Shown here: one piece after another, positions 44,001-52,488 of the stretch
How positions within the stretch are numbered: position 1 is the first letter of the stretch
Layout: each line of letters opens with the position of its first letter
Assembly: GCF_002556635.1 (NCBI RefSeq)
Contig: NZ_MWMO01000016.1
Span: 47,633 to 111,632 of the forward strand
Source: Novosphingobium sp. PC22D
Lineage (GTDB): Bacteria; Pseudomonadota; Alphaproteobacteria; Sphingomonadales; Sphingomonadaceae
Length of the DNA: 64,000 bases
Direction of reading: 5' to 3'
Notes under the pieces: model-generated
Database searches by the model: none
What the model was told of the DNA's origin: nothing
The model's input: the letters and a program-made list of their open reading frames with translations, nothing else
Position numbers and translations under genes: made by a program

Positions 44001-45246
44001 GCCTGTCACCACCGACTGCAAGGGCGAGCTGCGCTTTACCTCGACGATCGCCCGCCGCCTCGACAGCCTTGGCGCCCTCACGCGCGGCCAGCGCCAGACC
44101 GGAGGGCAGGGCCTCTTCGATCCCGCCGACAATCTTGAAAGCGATTACGCGCGCGACGCCCTCGTCTCGTGGTTCCACCTTCTCTATCTCGGCAAGCTCA
44201 AGAGCACGAACATGACCGAGTTCATTGACCTGAGCGGGCTCGAGATCACCGAGGGCGACGGCGTCCTGAAGGAAGACTTGCCGCCGATCCAGCGCTGGCT
44301 CAATCGCCTGCTGGCCCTGCCGATCGGGCTGCAGAACAAGATCTTCGAGGAATATCTCACCCTCGTTGAAACCCGCGTTGCCGCGGCACGCGAGGCCGGC
44401 ACCCTCGATGTGGGTGTCGAGACGATCACGGCCGACAGCGCCCGCGTCATCAGCGACACGATCCTGCGGACCGATCCCGGCACCGGCGCCACCACGCACC
44501 TTCTCACGATCGAGATCGCACGGCGCAAAAACCCGATTTCGCTCGAGCGCATCCTCGATATGGTCCGCTGGCGCGAGAACCCGGCATTCGTCATGAACGC
44601 CAAGTCGGGCCGTGTTGCACTACGTAGCAAGGCAAACGCCTGGATGGACGACGAAGGCGAGCCGATCCTTCGCATCGAGCTGCAGCGACCCTGCAGCCGC
44701 AAATCCATGCGCGAGGCGGATCTGTTCGAGACGGCCTGGGAGGAAATCGACGAAGACACCTTCCGGGCGAAATGGCAGGCCGAAGTCAACGAGGCGGCCG
44801 GGCAGCTGGACACCGAGACGGTGCGCCTCGCAACCGGCCTCCTGCTGCCGATCTGGTCGGCGCTGCCGTCCGATCACCTCGCGGTCAATCGGATCGTCGA
44901 TAAGAATGGCAATAGCTGGCTTGGCCGTATCGTCTTCGAGCACAGCATCGTCGAACTCTTCACCAAGCTCGGCCTTGCGAGCAGCGAAGACATGCCCGTC
45001 GAAGCGATCACCAATGCCGTCCTCGCCGGGCGCAGCGTCCAAGTTACCCGCCCGTTCCCGATGGCCTTCAAGCGCTCGCATGTGAACGGCAACCCGCGTG
45101 TCGAGATCGTAGACGCTCCGGCATCGCAGCTTTCATGGCTCAAGTCGCTCGGCGCATTCACCGAGATCATCCAGTATCGCACCCGCATCTTCATCCCTGT
45201 CGCGCAGGCCGAGGCCATCATCGCCGAGATCCTCAAGCCTTCCTGA
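41023..45246 (+). CDS. Strawberry-notch-family helicase with N-terminal methylase domain
   Basis: A 1407-residue protein. The first third is a class I methyltransferase-like domain with EPSAGNGLL near 145 and the catalytic NPPFS box near 194-198. A superfamily 2 helicase core follows: Walker A GDGTGAGKGRQ near 472-482, DEAH near 578, and the strawberry-notch motifs GGTGRSYHAS near 942 and QGLGRTHRTHQ near 975. Such fusions are common on conjugative plasmids and phages; their substrate is not settled. ATG 41023 follows AAGGAGA; the longer frame from 40816 overlaps the preceding leader. Confidence 0.9.
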   Translation: MSDLLDYTVVNDAQAARKIAAHFAVGGSVTRRQLNATMSETFGGSDADGYWTQRDSFEMLEHALALHLASDVHRIDKLADIAISSALMQRLPTQTVRSEEQIELQQFSTPADIAALAMLLAAIGDDDIVLEPSAGNGLLIAQAPRGRALQLNEIDPRRRDRLAHIFPYATITANDGASLVALHADLPRPSVVLMNPPFSRSIGRGADDLAALRHLQAAIKRVSPGGRVVAIMPDWFGPCARLRTAYEAILAGCTVRASLRLQHCYRKHGTDIAVRLYVIDKIAGNLMPAVIERAAVLDFLDTVDIPARIKLEPVANLPVHHVPAKPTSLFGAARKTKLAAPRPYHAPKANAVLPVGYSKLKEPAPLAEQVGVYLPYRPSRIVFDAAGEHPTALVESVAMGSIPAPIPTHIPHLPERTVSERLLSSSQLETVVYAGHAWSQTLPGTFKPAKEGVGLDIDPEGRKYRKGFFLGDGTGAGKGRQIAACILDNKLQGRRRHIFITKNEPLLEDIRRDVTALGGLSADVQPLSNWKIGQPITMDEGTLFVTYPGLRSGRSDATRLQQILDWAGPDFDGVIAFDEAHEMGGVAGGEGALGKTEGSQQGICGVLLQNHLPDARVLYASATGASDVNNLAYAVRLGLWGPETSFPDRESFISNIRQGGIAAMELVARDLKALGLYTARALSFAGVEYEVLRHELTPAQIEIYDTYCRAWQVINTNLAAALEATNVVDALEGKTLNSGAKAAARSRLEGTRQRFFGQVLLSMKLPTVIAAIEEHLKQDHSVVVQLVTTAEAILDRRLSEMTAEERAEPQIELSPTDQIVDYLKRAFPTHQMEVFTDDTGAQHSRPMRDKDGNPVHNPEAIAARDNLIEHLCALPPIKSGLDALIEHFGPDRIAEVTGRSKRLITGPDGRQKVETRTPRTSQAEASAFMNDQKKVLVFSDAGGTGRSYHASLDAVNQDRRAHFLLEPGWRADRAIQGLGRTHRTHQASTPLFRPVTTDCKGELRFTSTIARRLDSLGALTRGQRQTGGQGLFDPADNLESDYARDALVSWFHLLYLGKLKSTNMTEFIDLSGLEITEGDGVLKEDLPPIQRWLNRLLALPIGLQNKIFEEYLTLVETRVAAAREAGTLDVGVETITADSARVISDTILRTDPGTGATTHLLTIEIARRKNPISLERILDMVRWRENPAFVMNAKSGRVALRSKANAWMDDEGEPILRIELQRPCSRKSMREADLFETAWEEIDEDTFRAKWQAEVNEAAGQLDTETVRLATGLLLPIWSALPSDHLAVNRIVDKNGNSWLGRIVFEHSIVELFTKLGLASSEDMPVEAITNAVLAGRSVQVTRPFPMAFKRSHVNGNPRVEIVDAPASQLSWLKSLGAFTEIIQYRTRIFIPVAQAEAIIAEILKPS

Positions 45247-45300
45247 CACCGGCCCTATCCTTCCTGATCGACCAAGAGTGCCGTGGCTGCCAGGTCGGTC

Positions 45301-45370
45301 AGGAGAGGGGAGGGGGAAGAGAAGGGGTGTCCGTGAATTGGCCGGACGATGAGAAAAAGGTGTTTTCCCC
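45301..45370 (+). promoter_or_regulatory. G-rich leader with hairpin before the ParB-like gene
   Basis: A purine tract with four G-runs at 45301-45327 is followed by a stem GTCCG (45328-45332) with CGGAC (45343-45347). AAAAAGG then precedes ATG 45371 by ten bases. The arrangement matches the other leaders of this block. Confidence 0.5.
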
Positions 45371-47614
45371 ATGATCCAGACCGTCAAGCTCGCGAAGCTG
45401 GTGCTGTCCGACATCAACGTGCGTACCCGCGGCGAAGACCTGATCGAACAGTTCGCCGCCGACATTTTCGCGCGCGGCATCCTGCAGAACCTGGTCGTGA
45501 CTTCCGTGAAGAAGCCGCGCGGCTCCTACGGCGTCATCGCCGGCAGCCGCCGCTTTCGTGCTCTCAAGTTGCTGGCTGAGCGCGGCGACATCAACGAGGC
45601 CGAATACGACGTGCCCGTGCTGATCCTGAGCGGCGGCAATGACGAGCTTTCCGAAGCCTCGCTCGCTGAAAACTTCCATCACCTCAATATGTCGCCCGCC
45701 GACGAATGCCGCGCCTTCCAGCACTGTCTTGGTCAGGGCGGCGACATCGACGCGGTCGCCAGGCGTTTCGGCATCACCCGCCGCTTTGTCGAAGGCCGCC
45801 TGCGCCTCGCAAACCTTGCCGAGCCGATCTTCGACGCCCTGGCGTCCGGCGAGCTGACCCTCGACATGGCCAAGGCATACGCCTCCACCGAAAGCCATGA
45901 GCGCCAGCTGATGGTGTGGAAGAGCTACGGCGCCAACAGCTACCATGCCAGCGCCGACACCATCCGCCGCGTCATCGCCAACGAATCCATGAAGTCCACC
46001 GATCCGATTGCGCGCCTTGTCGGTGAAGAAGCCTACGTTGCTGCTGGCGGCATCGTCGATCGAGACCTGTTCAGCGACAACGGCGATCGCTGGACCAACC
46101 CCGAGATCGCCCACACGCTGGCAGCCGCGGCGATGGAAGCCGAAGCCAGGCGGATCGGTGAAGAACGTGGCCTCGCCTGGATTCGCCCTGTCGCCTCGAA
46201 CTCAACCTGGGAAGTCGCGCGCGACCTGTTCCGCGTCAACCTGCCGAGCCTGCCGCTTAGCGATGCCCAAGCCACCCGCATCAGCGAGATCGAAGCACGC
46301 CTCAGCATCGTAAGCCTCGAGATGGAAAACGAGGAACTCGAGGAAGAAGCCTGGCAGGCCCTCGATGCTGAACACGATGCTCTCAGCGACGAACTGCGCG
46401 ATGCCGGTCGCCGCGAGAAGATCCTTCCTCCCGAACTCGCCCCGCGTGTCGGCCTGTTCCTGACGCTCTCGCAGGACGGCAGCATGAAACTCGACGACAC
46501 CTATTACAGCGAAACGCCGCTCAGCGTCACCATGGTCGAACCCGATGAAGACGGCGAGGACGCGAGCGACACGGGCGAAGACAGCATCGAGGGCGAAGCT
46601 GCCCCGCGCGCCCCGACTTTCCGCATCGAGGAACGCGAGACCGGGACCATCACCGGCACAACCAAGGAAGTGTCGCCCGACGAGGCCGCACCGGGCGGGA
46701 AGGCGCTCAGCCAGGTTCTCCTCGACCAGCTTGCGGTTCAGCGCCGCGACGTTCTAGGCGCATCCATGATCGCCAACCCTGCGCTCGCGCTCGACTACAT
46801 GCTGTTCGCCATGGTCGACAAGTCCACGGGCACGGACGAGACCTGCGGCACTACCATCCGCGCCCCGCACCCGGAAGATCCGGTCCGCTTCGACGCCTAT
46901 CCCAAATCGGTCGCCCATGACTACCTCGCCGAAGTGCGCGAAGGTCTCGACGCTTCCTGGCAGGAGCATCGAACCATGATCGCCCGTTTCGATGCCTTCC
47001 GGGCACTTGATGATGAGGTCAAGGCGGCCTGGCTAGCATGGACGGTCGCCACGTCGTTCAAGTCGAAGGAAAGCTACAGCCATCGCCAGAATGCCCTGCA
47101 GAACCACCTGGCCGGCCTGCTCGAGGTCGATGTCGCCAAGTGGTGGCGGCCAACCTCCGAGAACTTCTTCGACCGCGTACCGAAGGGCTCGCTACTCTCG
47201 CTCCTCGACGAAGTGGGCGGGCCCGCTCTCTCGAGCCGCCATGCGAGCCAGAAGAAGGGCGAAATCTCGACTTCCTGCGAGAAGCTGTTCGCCGGCGACG
47301 CGGTGATCGAGGCCGACGTGAAGGAAAGGGCACTGGCCTGGGTTCCCGCTGCGATGCGCTTCGCCGCCGCCGAGGCGTCGACCGATCAGGACGATGGCGA
47401 TGCGCCCACTGATACCAACGGAGCCGAGGACGATCTGGCCAGCCTGATCGACGCAGCCCTTGCTGGACCCGACGACGGCGATGACGGCGAGGGTGTCTCC
47501 ATTGATGACGACGACTCGACCGATGGCGACGAGGATCAGCAGGTCGATGACGGTTCGCCTGCTGTCTTTGGCGACGATGATGCGGTCAGCGAGTGGGCCG
47601 AAGCGGCGGAATAA
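45371..47614 (+). CDS. Long ParB/RepB/Spo0J-like protein
   Basis: A 747-residue protein with a ParB N-domain (RGILQNLVVTSV, VIAGSRRFRALKLLAE, EASLAENFHHLNMSP) and the following helix-turn-helix (DIDAVARRFGITRRFVEGRL). The remaining 500 residues include a Glu-rich coiled coil near 310-350 and an extremely acidic C-terminus. Proteins of this size act in plasmid establishment rather than classic partition, and some ParB-like enzymes are DNases or CTPases. The true parB lies at 34983. Role uncertain. Confidence 0.85.
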   Translation: MIQTVKLAKLVLSDINVRTRGEDLIEQFAADIFARGILQNLVVTSVKKPRGSYGVIAGSRRFRALKLLAERGDINEAEYDVPVLILSGGNDELSEASLAENFHHLNMSPADECRAFQHCLGQGGDIDAVARRFGITRRFVEGRLRLANLAEPIFDALASGELTLDMAKAYASTESHERQLMVWKSYGANSYHASADTIRRVIANESMKSTDPIARLVGEEAYVAAGGIVDRDLFSDNGDRWTNPEIAHTLAAAAMEAEARRIGEERGLAWIRPVASNSTWEVARDLFRVNLPSLPLSDAQATRISEIEARLSIVSLEMENEELEEEAWQALDAEHDALSDELRDAGRREKILPPELAPRVGLFLTLSQDGSMKLDDTYYSETPLSVTMVEPDEDGEDASDTGEDSIEGEAAPRAPTFRIEERETGTITGTTKEVSPDEAAPGGKALSQVLLDQLAVQRRDVLGASMIANPALALDYMLFAMVDKSTGTDETCGTTIRAPHPEDPVRFDAYPKSVAHDYLAEVREGLDASWQEHRTMIARFDAFRALDDEVKAAWLAWTVATSFKSKESYSHRQNALQNHLAGLLEVDVAKWWRPTSENFFDRVPKGSLLSLLDEVGGPALSSRHASQKKGEISTSCEKLFAGDAVIEADVKERALAWVPAAMRFAAAEASTDQDDGDAPTDTNGAEDDLASLIDAALAGPDDGDDGEGVSIDDDDSTDGDEDQQVDDGSPAVFGDDDAVSEWAEAAE

Positions 47615-47644
47615 CGCGCGTCCTTCCAACCTCATTGATGAACC

Positions 47645-47670
47645 GCCGGTGGGCTGTGCGGCTCACCGGC
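47645..47670 (+). promoter_or_regulatory. 10-bp hairpin upstream of ardC
   Basis: GCCGGTGGGC (47645-47654) pairs with GCTCACCGGC (47661-47670) with one G-T wobble and a six-base loop. It lies between the ParB-like gene and the GTG start of ardC, at the place where the related leaders carry their hairpins; the purine tract is missing here. Confidence 0.55.
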
Positions 47671-47706
47671 GACCTTTCTCGCCACACCGGACAAGGGACA
47701 TACCCC

Positions 47707-48636
47707 GTGAAGACTCCCCGCAATTCGCGTGACATCGCGCGCGAAGTCACCAATGCCATCGTCTCCCGGCTCGAGGCCGGCACCACGCCCTGGACCCGCT
47801 CCTGGTCGCTGACCGGGGAGGGCGGCCGTCCACTGCGCCACGAAGGCACCCCGTACAACGGCATCAACTGCCTCTGGCTCTGGACGATTGCCGACGCGCG
47901 TGGATACCGCAGCCGCTACTGGATGACCGCCCGACAAGCCGAAGAACTCGGCGCGCAAGTGCGCCGCAAGGCCGATCCGTCCATGTCGATCTATGCCTCC
48001 AGCTTCCGCAAGGCCGGGCAACCCGGATTGATGGGCGAGGCCACCGGCCAGCTGATCCGCTTCCTGCGCCACTACATCGTCTACAACGCAGACGAGATCG
48101 AGGGCCTGCCCGACTACTACTACGCTCGCGACGTACCCCCGACACCGAGCCTGCTTTCGCAGCGCCAGGACGCGATCGACACCTTCTTCGCGGCAATTCC
48201 TGCGCGGGTACGCCATGGCGGCGACGAAGCCTACTACAGCCCGCTGGGCGACTACATCCAGCTACCCCATCCCGGCAGCTTCAAGTCGGGTGACGCTTAC
48301 GCCTCTACCAGAGGACATGAAAGCGCCCATTGGAGCGGGAGCAAGGACCGTCTCAACCGGACGTTCGGCAAGCGTTTCGGTGACGATGCCTACTGCGTCG
48401 AGGAACTTTGTGCTGAACTGACAACAAGTTACATTTGCGCTGAACTCGGCCTGCCGACCGAATTGCACGATAGCCATGCCAGCTACCTCGCGCATTGGGT
48501 CAGGGTACTTCGCGCCGACCACAGCGCCATCTTCACCGCCTCGGCCAAAGCCGAACAAGCCTTCAACTATCTGCGCGCTTTCAGCCTTGCCGAGGCGAAT
48601 ACGCCTGCCGGCGATGCCCTGAAGGCAGCGGCATGA
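47707..48636 (+). CDS. ardC: Anti-restriction protein ArdC
   Basis: A 309-residue protein from GTG 47707. The N-terminal domain (TNAIVSRLEAGTTPWTRSW, LRHEGTPYNGINCLWLW) is the single-strand DNA-binding domain of ArdC. The C-terminal part is a zinc-metalloprotease fold with HESAH near 204-208 and the third ligand region EELCAEL. ArdC shields incoming single-stranded DNA from host restriction during conjugation. The longer frame from 47593 is rejected because it overlaps the preceding gene. Confidence 0.92.
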   Translation: MKTPRNSRDIAREVTNAIVSRLEAGTTPWTRSWSLTGEGGRPLRHEGTPYNGINCLWLWTIADARGYRSRYWMTARQAEELGAQVRRKADPSMSIYASSFRKAGQPGLMGEATGQLIRFLRHYIVYNADEIEGLPDYYYARDVPPTPSLLSQRQDAIDTFFAAIPARVRHGGDEAYYSPLGDYIQLPHPGSFKSGDAYASTRGHESAHWSGSKDRLNRTFGKRFGDDAYCVEELCAELTTSYICAELGLPTELHDSHASYLAHWVRVLRADHSAIFTASAKAEQAFNYLRAFSLAEANTPAGDALKAAA

Positions 48637-48660
48637 CCTCACACATCAGGAGACATCACC

Positions 48661-49305
48661 ATGGGCTGGCTTTTCATGAACAGGCACCACATGGGCGGGC
48701 ACGCTACCCCCAAGTCCTATCTCGACGCCCAGTTCACCTTCATCAATGCGCCGGACGACACCGGAGTCGCGCGCGGCGCCCGCGTTCTTGCATCGTCCTG
48801 CCCCGGCAACCGGGTCTGGTACGCAGCGGTGCAATACTCCGAAAACGGCGTGCCGACCGAGGTCATCGCCATGGTCTGCCTCGTAAAGTGGAACCCGAGG
48901 GACAAGGAGGCCATGCACTTCGGGTACAAGGACATGAGCGAAAGCATGGGCCCTTGCGAGGCTGAGGCCCCGGAGAACATCCTTCGCCTGCTCACGCCAA
49001 CCACTAACGAATATTCTCTCGACTGGCGCCGGCGCTGCCTCGCCCGCCTGCAGAAGCGTTCCCGAAAGATCGTCGATGGCATGCGCGTCAAATTCCCGCA
49101 GGCGATCACCTTCACAGATGGCTTCGCCGGTGACGAGTTCACTGTCATCAAACGCGGCGCGACCATAACCTTCCGCCCCGTTGGCAGGCACGGCCACTAT
49201 CGCATCCGCAATTTCCGTGACCTCGACTGGTCGATCGTCCCGGAAACGAAGGTCCATCGAACGATCTTCGCGCCCCGTCCTTCTTCAACGATGCCACCGC
49301 CATGA
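48661..49305 (+). CDS. Conserved plasmid protein (DUF6927-like)
   Basis: A 214-residue soluble protein opening MGWLFMNRHHMGGHATPKSY, a start I associate from memory with DUF6927. It has a compact N-terminal alpha/beta half and a basic C-terminal half. AGGAGA precedes the ATG. Its stop overlaps the next ATG. It is cotranscribed with ardC, 24 bases downstream; function unknown. Confidence 0.7.
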   Translation: MGWLFMNRHHMGGHATPKSYLDAQFTFINAPDDTGVARGARVLASSCPGNRVWYAAVQYSENGVPTEVIAMVCLVKWNPRDKEAMHFGYKDMSESMGPCEAEAPENILRLLTPTTNEYSLDWRRRCLARLQKRSRKIVDGMRVKFPQAITFTDGFAGDEFTVIKRGATITFRPVGRHGHYRIRNFRDLDWSIVPETKVHRTIFAPRPSSTMPPP

Positions 49306-49526
49306 GAAGGGCATCCAGCCTCTCGCCGCTGCGGGCACGGCTCTGCAGCCGCGAGAATGCCATCCGTGTCGCGCAGCGCATGATGCAGTCCGGAATCGCC
49401 GTCATGGTCGCCCCCGGCGATGACATGCAGCCCTGGCGCGTGATCGAGCGCGCCGATCTATCGGCCAGCGAAGTCGCCGTGCGCATTGCCCTCAAGAGAC
49501 AGGAGGACTTGAGATGTCCCGCCTGA
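49302..49526 (+). CDS. Hypothetical 74-aa protein
   Basis: A small basic protein whose ATG overlaps the upstream stop (ATGA). It contains ENAIRVAQRMMQSGIAVMVA and a likely short beta-hairpin (QPWRVIERAD). It overlaps the next gene by 13 bases. The overlap on both sides supports a real coding frame. No family recognised. Confidence 0.6.
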   Translation: MRRASSLSPLRARLCSRENAIRVAQRMMQSGIAVMVAPGDDMQPWRVIERADLSASEVAVRIALKRQEDLRCPA

Positions 49527-49732
49527 AACCCGCATCACCGCGATCCAAGCATCAGATCGACGACGCCCTGAAATTCATGCGCCGAGCGCGCGGCCTCCTG
49601 CGCGCAGCAGGCGCCCCCAAGGCGGCGAGCCGCCTCCACAGCGCCATCAACAGCGCCGAGGGCGCCCGGCGACACTGCGAACGCCGCCCCGTTGTCGAGA
49701 CCATGTCGGCCTCGCTCGCCGACGCTGAATGA
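49514..49732 (+). CDS. Hypothetical 72-aa basic protein
   Basis: A small helical, basic protein preceded by AGGAGGACTTGAG. The middle (DDALKFMRRARGLLRAAGA) is likely an amphipathic helix. It ends just before the G-rich leader of the DUF7007-like gene. Function unknown. Confidence 0.6.
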   Translation: MSRLKPASPRSKHQIDDALKFMRRARGLLRAAGAPKAASRLHSAINSAEGARRHCERRPVVETMSASLADAE

Positions 49733-49775
49733 GGGGAGCGGGGGAGGGGAGAGCGAACGATCGAGGAGAACATAC
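49729..49775 (+). promoter_or_regulatory. G-rich leader before the DUF7007-like gene
   Basis: A purine tract with three long G-runs (49732-49752) is followed by a weak stem around the palindrome CGATCG, then GAGGAGAAC and ATG 49776. The hairpin is the weakest of the set. Confidence 0.45.
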
Positions 49776-50381
49776 ATGCCCGCATTCGCTTCCTCCCCCG
49801 CACCCGAAATGACCCGTTGGGGTAAACCCGCCACGGCCACCCAGCGCCTGCCCGGCATCTGGCGCGTCGTGACCCCATCGCATGGCGGCTTTGTCATCTC
49901 CGAAGCGCGCCAGGCCGCCATGCCGGCGGCCTTGCGTCTGGACGAACCCGAATACGAGCATGACGTTGACTGGTCACTCGTGATCCTGGCGTTCCAGACC
50001 GATTTTGCCGCTGCCGGAGATCCGCTCTTCGACATCGAACTCTCGCTTGCCACCAGTACCGTCAAGAGTTGGCGGCCCGAACGCTGGGAAGCCTATGCCA
50101 GCGAGGCGCTCGAACCACGCCAAAGCCACGTCAGGCGTGAGCGCGAAGCCTTCGAGGCACGCATCGGCAAGCTTGTCGTGACCACCGCCTATGGCGATTG
50201 GGCCGATTGGGTGCCGGAGGGCAAAGTCGGTATCCTTGGCTATACCCTCGTCAGCGTCGATCATCTGGCCCGCCCCACATACGCCGATCCCATGGTCAAG
50301 GCCCTGGTCGATGCAGCTCGTTACGAGGCGCGCGGCAGCGTCATCAGCTTCGATGAACTCGACGCCGAGATCCTGCCATGA
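49776..50381 (+). CDS. DUF7007-like protein coupled to dpdA-like gene
   Basis: A 201-residue soluble protein. TRWGKPATATQRLPGIWRVV then TPSHGGFVIS matches my memory of DUF7007 domains, often seen on plasmids and phages. The start at 49776 follows GAGGAGA; the longer frame from 49692 runs through the leader. Its stop overlaps the ATG of the DpdA-like gene (ATGA), so the two products are made together and may work together. No catalytic motif is clear. Confidence 0.7.
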   Translation: MPAFASSPAPEMTRWGKPATATQRLPGIWRVVTPSHGGFVISEARQAAMPAALRLDEPEYEHDVDWSLVILAFQTDFAAAGDPLFDIELSLATSTVKSWRPERWEAYASEALEPRQSHVRREREAFEARIGKLVVTTAYGDWADWVPEGKVGILGYTLVSVDHLARPTYADPMVKALVDAARYEARGSVISFDELDAEILP

Positions 50382-51397
50382 CAATCGAGGTCATCATCGG
50401 CCTGCCGCACCTCAATGAAGGGCCGATCCTGCAGCGCGCGCGCATGATGCAGCAACCCATGCTGATTTCCGCAAACTGCCTGTCGCGATGGCGCACCGCT
50501 TCAGGTGGCTGGCGCGAATGGCAAGGCTGGCGCACCGGCCAGCTTGCCAATGCCCATGGGCTCAAAAGCCTCGATCTGGACAGCGCCGGATATGTCCTGA
50601 TGGCCAGATATGGCGGCTATCCTTGGTCGATCGCCGACTACATGGCGCTAGCCGCGTCCTATCCATTCCGTCGTTTCGCGGCGGCCGACTATTGCTGCGA
50701 GGCCGAAATCGCAAACGATCGCGCCGAAGTCCTCGACCGGATCTCGCGAACTGTCGCCACTAACCGCGAATGCCGCTCACGCGCGGCCGACCTCGGGATC
50801 ATCGATCGGTTCATGCCCGTGCTGCAGGGACGATACCCGCAGGACTACGAACGGTGCGCGGAAGCCCTCGCCTGGTCGATGCTTCCCGGCGCCGTCGTAG
50901 GCGTCGGATCGATGTGCCGCCGCGACATCGATGGCCCAGACGGCCTGCTCGCGGTTGTAGCGCACCTCGACAAGATCCTGCCCAATCCCGGACCACGGCT
51001 CCACCTTTTCGGTGTCAAAGGTTCTGCCATCCCATACCTGCAACCCTATGCCCACCGCGTCGCTTCGCTTGACTCGCAGGCCTGGGGCACCGCGGCACGC
51101 CGTGACGCGCATCGCCGGCGCGTGTCCAAGTCCGACGAGCTCGCAGCAGACCATATGGAGCGCTGGACAGGGGCGCAGCTTGATCGGCTCAGCGAGCCCC
51201 ATCGTCCTCTTGCGATCGCGCCCAGTCCTGTCCCGAAAACGATGCCTGCCGATCCATGGGAGGCGGCCGTGGAGCAGGCCCGGGACGAGATGCGAGCCCT
51301 CATCGAATCTGGCGACCTCGCTCACGATGAAGTGACCGGCGGTTGGATCGAGGCATGGGCAGCCGACATCTACCGCGAACGGCCCAACGCCGCCTGA
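50378..51397 (+). CDS. DpdA-like base-exchange protein (TGT-related, DNA 7-deazaguanine modification)
   Basis: A 339-residue protein resembling the DpdA family, TGT paralogues that exchange guanine in DNA for preQ0. Signatures include LDLDSAGYVLMARYGGYPWS near 65-85, AADYCCEAEIA, MPVLQGRYPQDYERCAEAL and RLHLFGVKGSAI, followed by SLDSQAWGTAARRDA. No TGT-type CxCxxC zinc cluster is obvious. preQ0 would come from the host queuosine pathway, since no preQ0 genes lie nearby. It is translationally coupled to the DUF7007-like gene. The family is remembered, not searched; a tRNA-type role is less likely on a plasmid. Confidence 0.72.
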   Translation: MTIEVIIGLPHLNEGPILQRARMMQQPMLISANCLSRWRTASGGWREWQGWRTGQLANAHGLKSLDLDSAGYVLMARYGGYPWSIADYMALAASYPFRRFAAADYCCEAEIANDRAEVLDRISRTVATNRECRSRAADLGIIDRFMPVLQGRYPQDYERCAEALAWSMLPGAVVGVGSMCRRDIDGPDGLLAVVAHLDKILPNPGPRLHLFGVKGSAIPYLQPYAHRVASLDSQAWGTAARRDAHRRRVSKSDELAADHMERWTGAQLDRLSEPHRPLAIAPSPVPKTMPADPWEAAVEQARDEMRALIESGDLAHDEVTGGWIEAWAADIYRERPNAA

Positions 51398-51409
51398 AGG
51401 CCATTAGCC

Positions 51410-51476
51410 CCGGAGAAGAGGGGGGAAGGGAAGGGCGGGCGCGATGATTGCGCCCGGTCCGTCCCGGAGCCCCACG
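51410..51476 (+). promoter_or_regulatory. G-rich leader with hairpin before gene 51477
   Basis: A purine tract with four G-runs (51411-51439) is followed by the stem GGGCGC (51437-51442) with GCGCCC (51450-51455) and a seven-base loop. CCGGAG then precedes ATG 51477 by eight bases. The tract meets the usual quadruplex pattern. Confidence 0.55.
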
Positions 51477-52151
51477 ATGACATACGACGTCCCGTTTCGC
51501 CACCAACAGGCGCTCGATCCCAGCAGTCTCACCACGATCGCTGCGACGTTCCACGCGCTCGGCAAGGGCATCGAAGATTGCCGCAACGCCGGCGTCGATC
51601 CTGAACACGATCCAGCCATCGTTCTACTCGTCCGCCACTTCGCCCGCATCATGGCATTCCGCGCCGATGATGACAGCCTGCGCGCGCTTTGCCGCCACCG
51701 TATGGGTGAACTCGAGCGCTTCCCGGCGCTACTTTCGCTCGCACTACACGGCGTCAACAACGACCGGGCGGCCAAAGAACGCTTTCACGCCGACGGCCGG
51801 ACTGCCATGCGCGGACTTGCCAGAGAGCTCGGGCTTCCTGAAGGCTGCTATCGCGTGACCTCGTTTCACGGCGACCCAGCGATTTCGGGCGCCGTCGTGC
51901 TCAGCACGTGCGACCTCGAGGTGTCTCTGAGCGTCGGTCCGCTCCACGAGGGCAACGAAGTTCAATACTTCGCCAAGCGCGGACCAGCGGCGCGCGATCG
52001 CCTGCGCTTCGCCTCCATGCGTGAATTCGTGAAGACGGCGCGTTTCGCCGCCCGAATCCGACGCGAGCTGCAACTTGGCGCCACCGGGCAATCACATGCG
52101 CTGGCGGCCGCTGCCCGGGGGCCTGCCATTCCTGAAACAGTCGCCGCGTAA
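51477..52151 (+). CDS. Hypothetical 224-aa protein
   Basis: A soluble, basic and mostly helical protein preceded by a G-rich leader. I start at ATG 51477; the ATG at 51444 lies in the leader hairpin. No known motif. One region, FHGDPAISGAVVLSTCDLEV, could be a beta-sheet core. Part of the plus-strand establishment-like block; function unknown. Confidence 0.65.
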   Translation: MTYDVPFRHQQALDPSSLTTIAATFHALGKGIEDCRNAGVDPEHDPAIVLLVRHFARIMAFRADDDSLRALCRHRMGELERFPALLSLALHGVNNDRAAKERFHADGRTAMRGLARELGLPEGCYRVTSFHGDPAISGAVVLSTCDLEVSLSVGPLHEGNEVQYFAKRGPAARDRLRFASMREFVKTARFAARIRRELQLGATGQSHALAAAARGPAIPETVAA

Positions 52152-52180
52152 GACATTTTACCCTATCAGGGATGTCACCC

Positions 52181-52396
52181 ATGCCCTCGTCCAAGACCAT
52201 CGATGTCGTTGTCCGCATCCGCTGCCCCAAATGGCTCACTCAAGCACAGGCCCGGCGCGAAGTCCGCACCCTGATCAACGACCAGACACACCACGGCCAC
52301 GTCGAGCCATGCGCAGCGCGACCTTGGGACAGCGAAGTCATCGGTGCCGAAAACTTCCGCGCTGTCGCCGTAAAACCCGCCCCGCAATCCCGATAG
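52181..52396 (+). CDS. Hypothetical 71-aa protein
   Basis: A small basic protein (KTIDVVVRIRCPKWLTQAQA). ATG 52181 follows AGGG by nine bases; an in-frame ATG at 52172 overlaps the site. It lies 29 bases after the 224-aa gene. No family recognised. Confidence 0.5.
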   Translation: MPSSKTIDVVVRIRCPKWLTQAQARREVRTLINDQTHHGHVEPCAARPWDSEVIGAENFRAVAVKPAPQSR

Positions 52397-52488
52397 TGCG
52401 AACGGTCGGCATCGAGCAATTTGCCCGGCGGCGCACCTGCGGCAACGGCAACCCGAATGCCTGATGTTGACCAATTGACAGGAGATCC

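Noticed and set aside
43348..44499. 383-codon open frame on the minus strand
   Set aside because: Antisense to the same helicase gene, with no recognisable domain or ribosome site.
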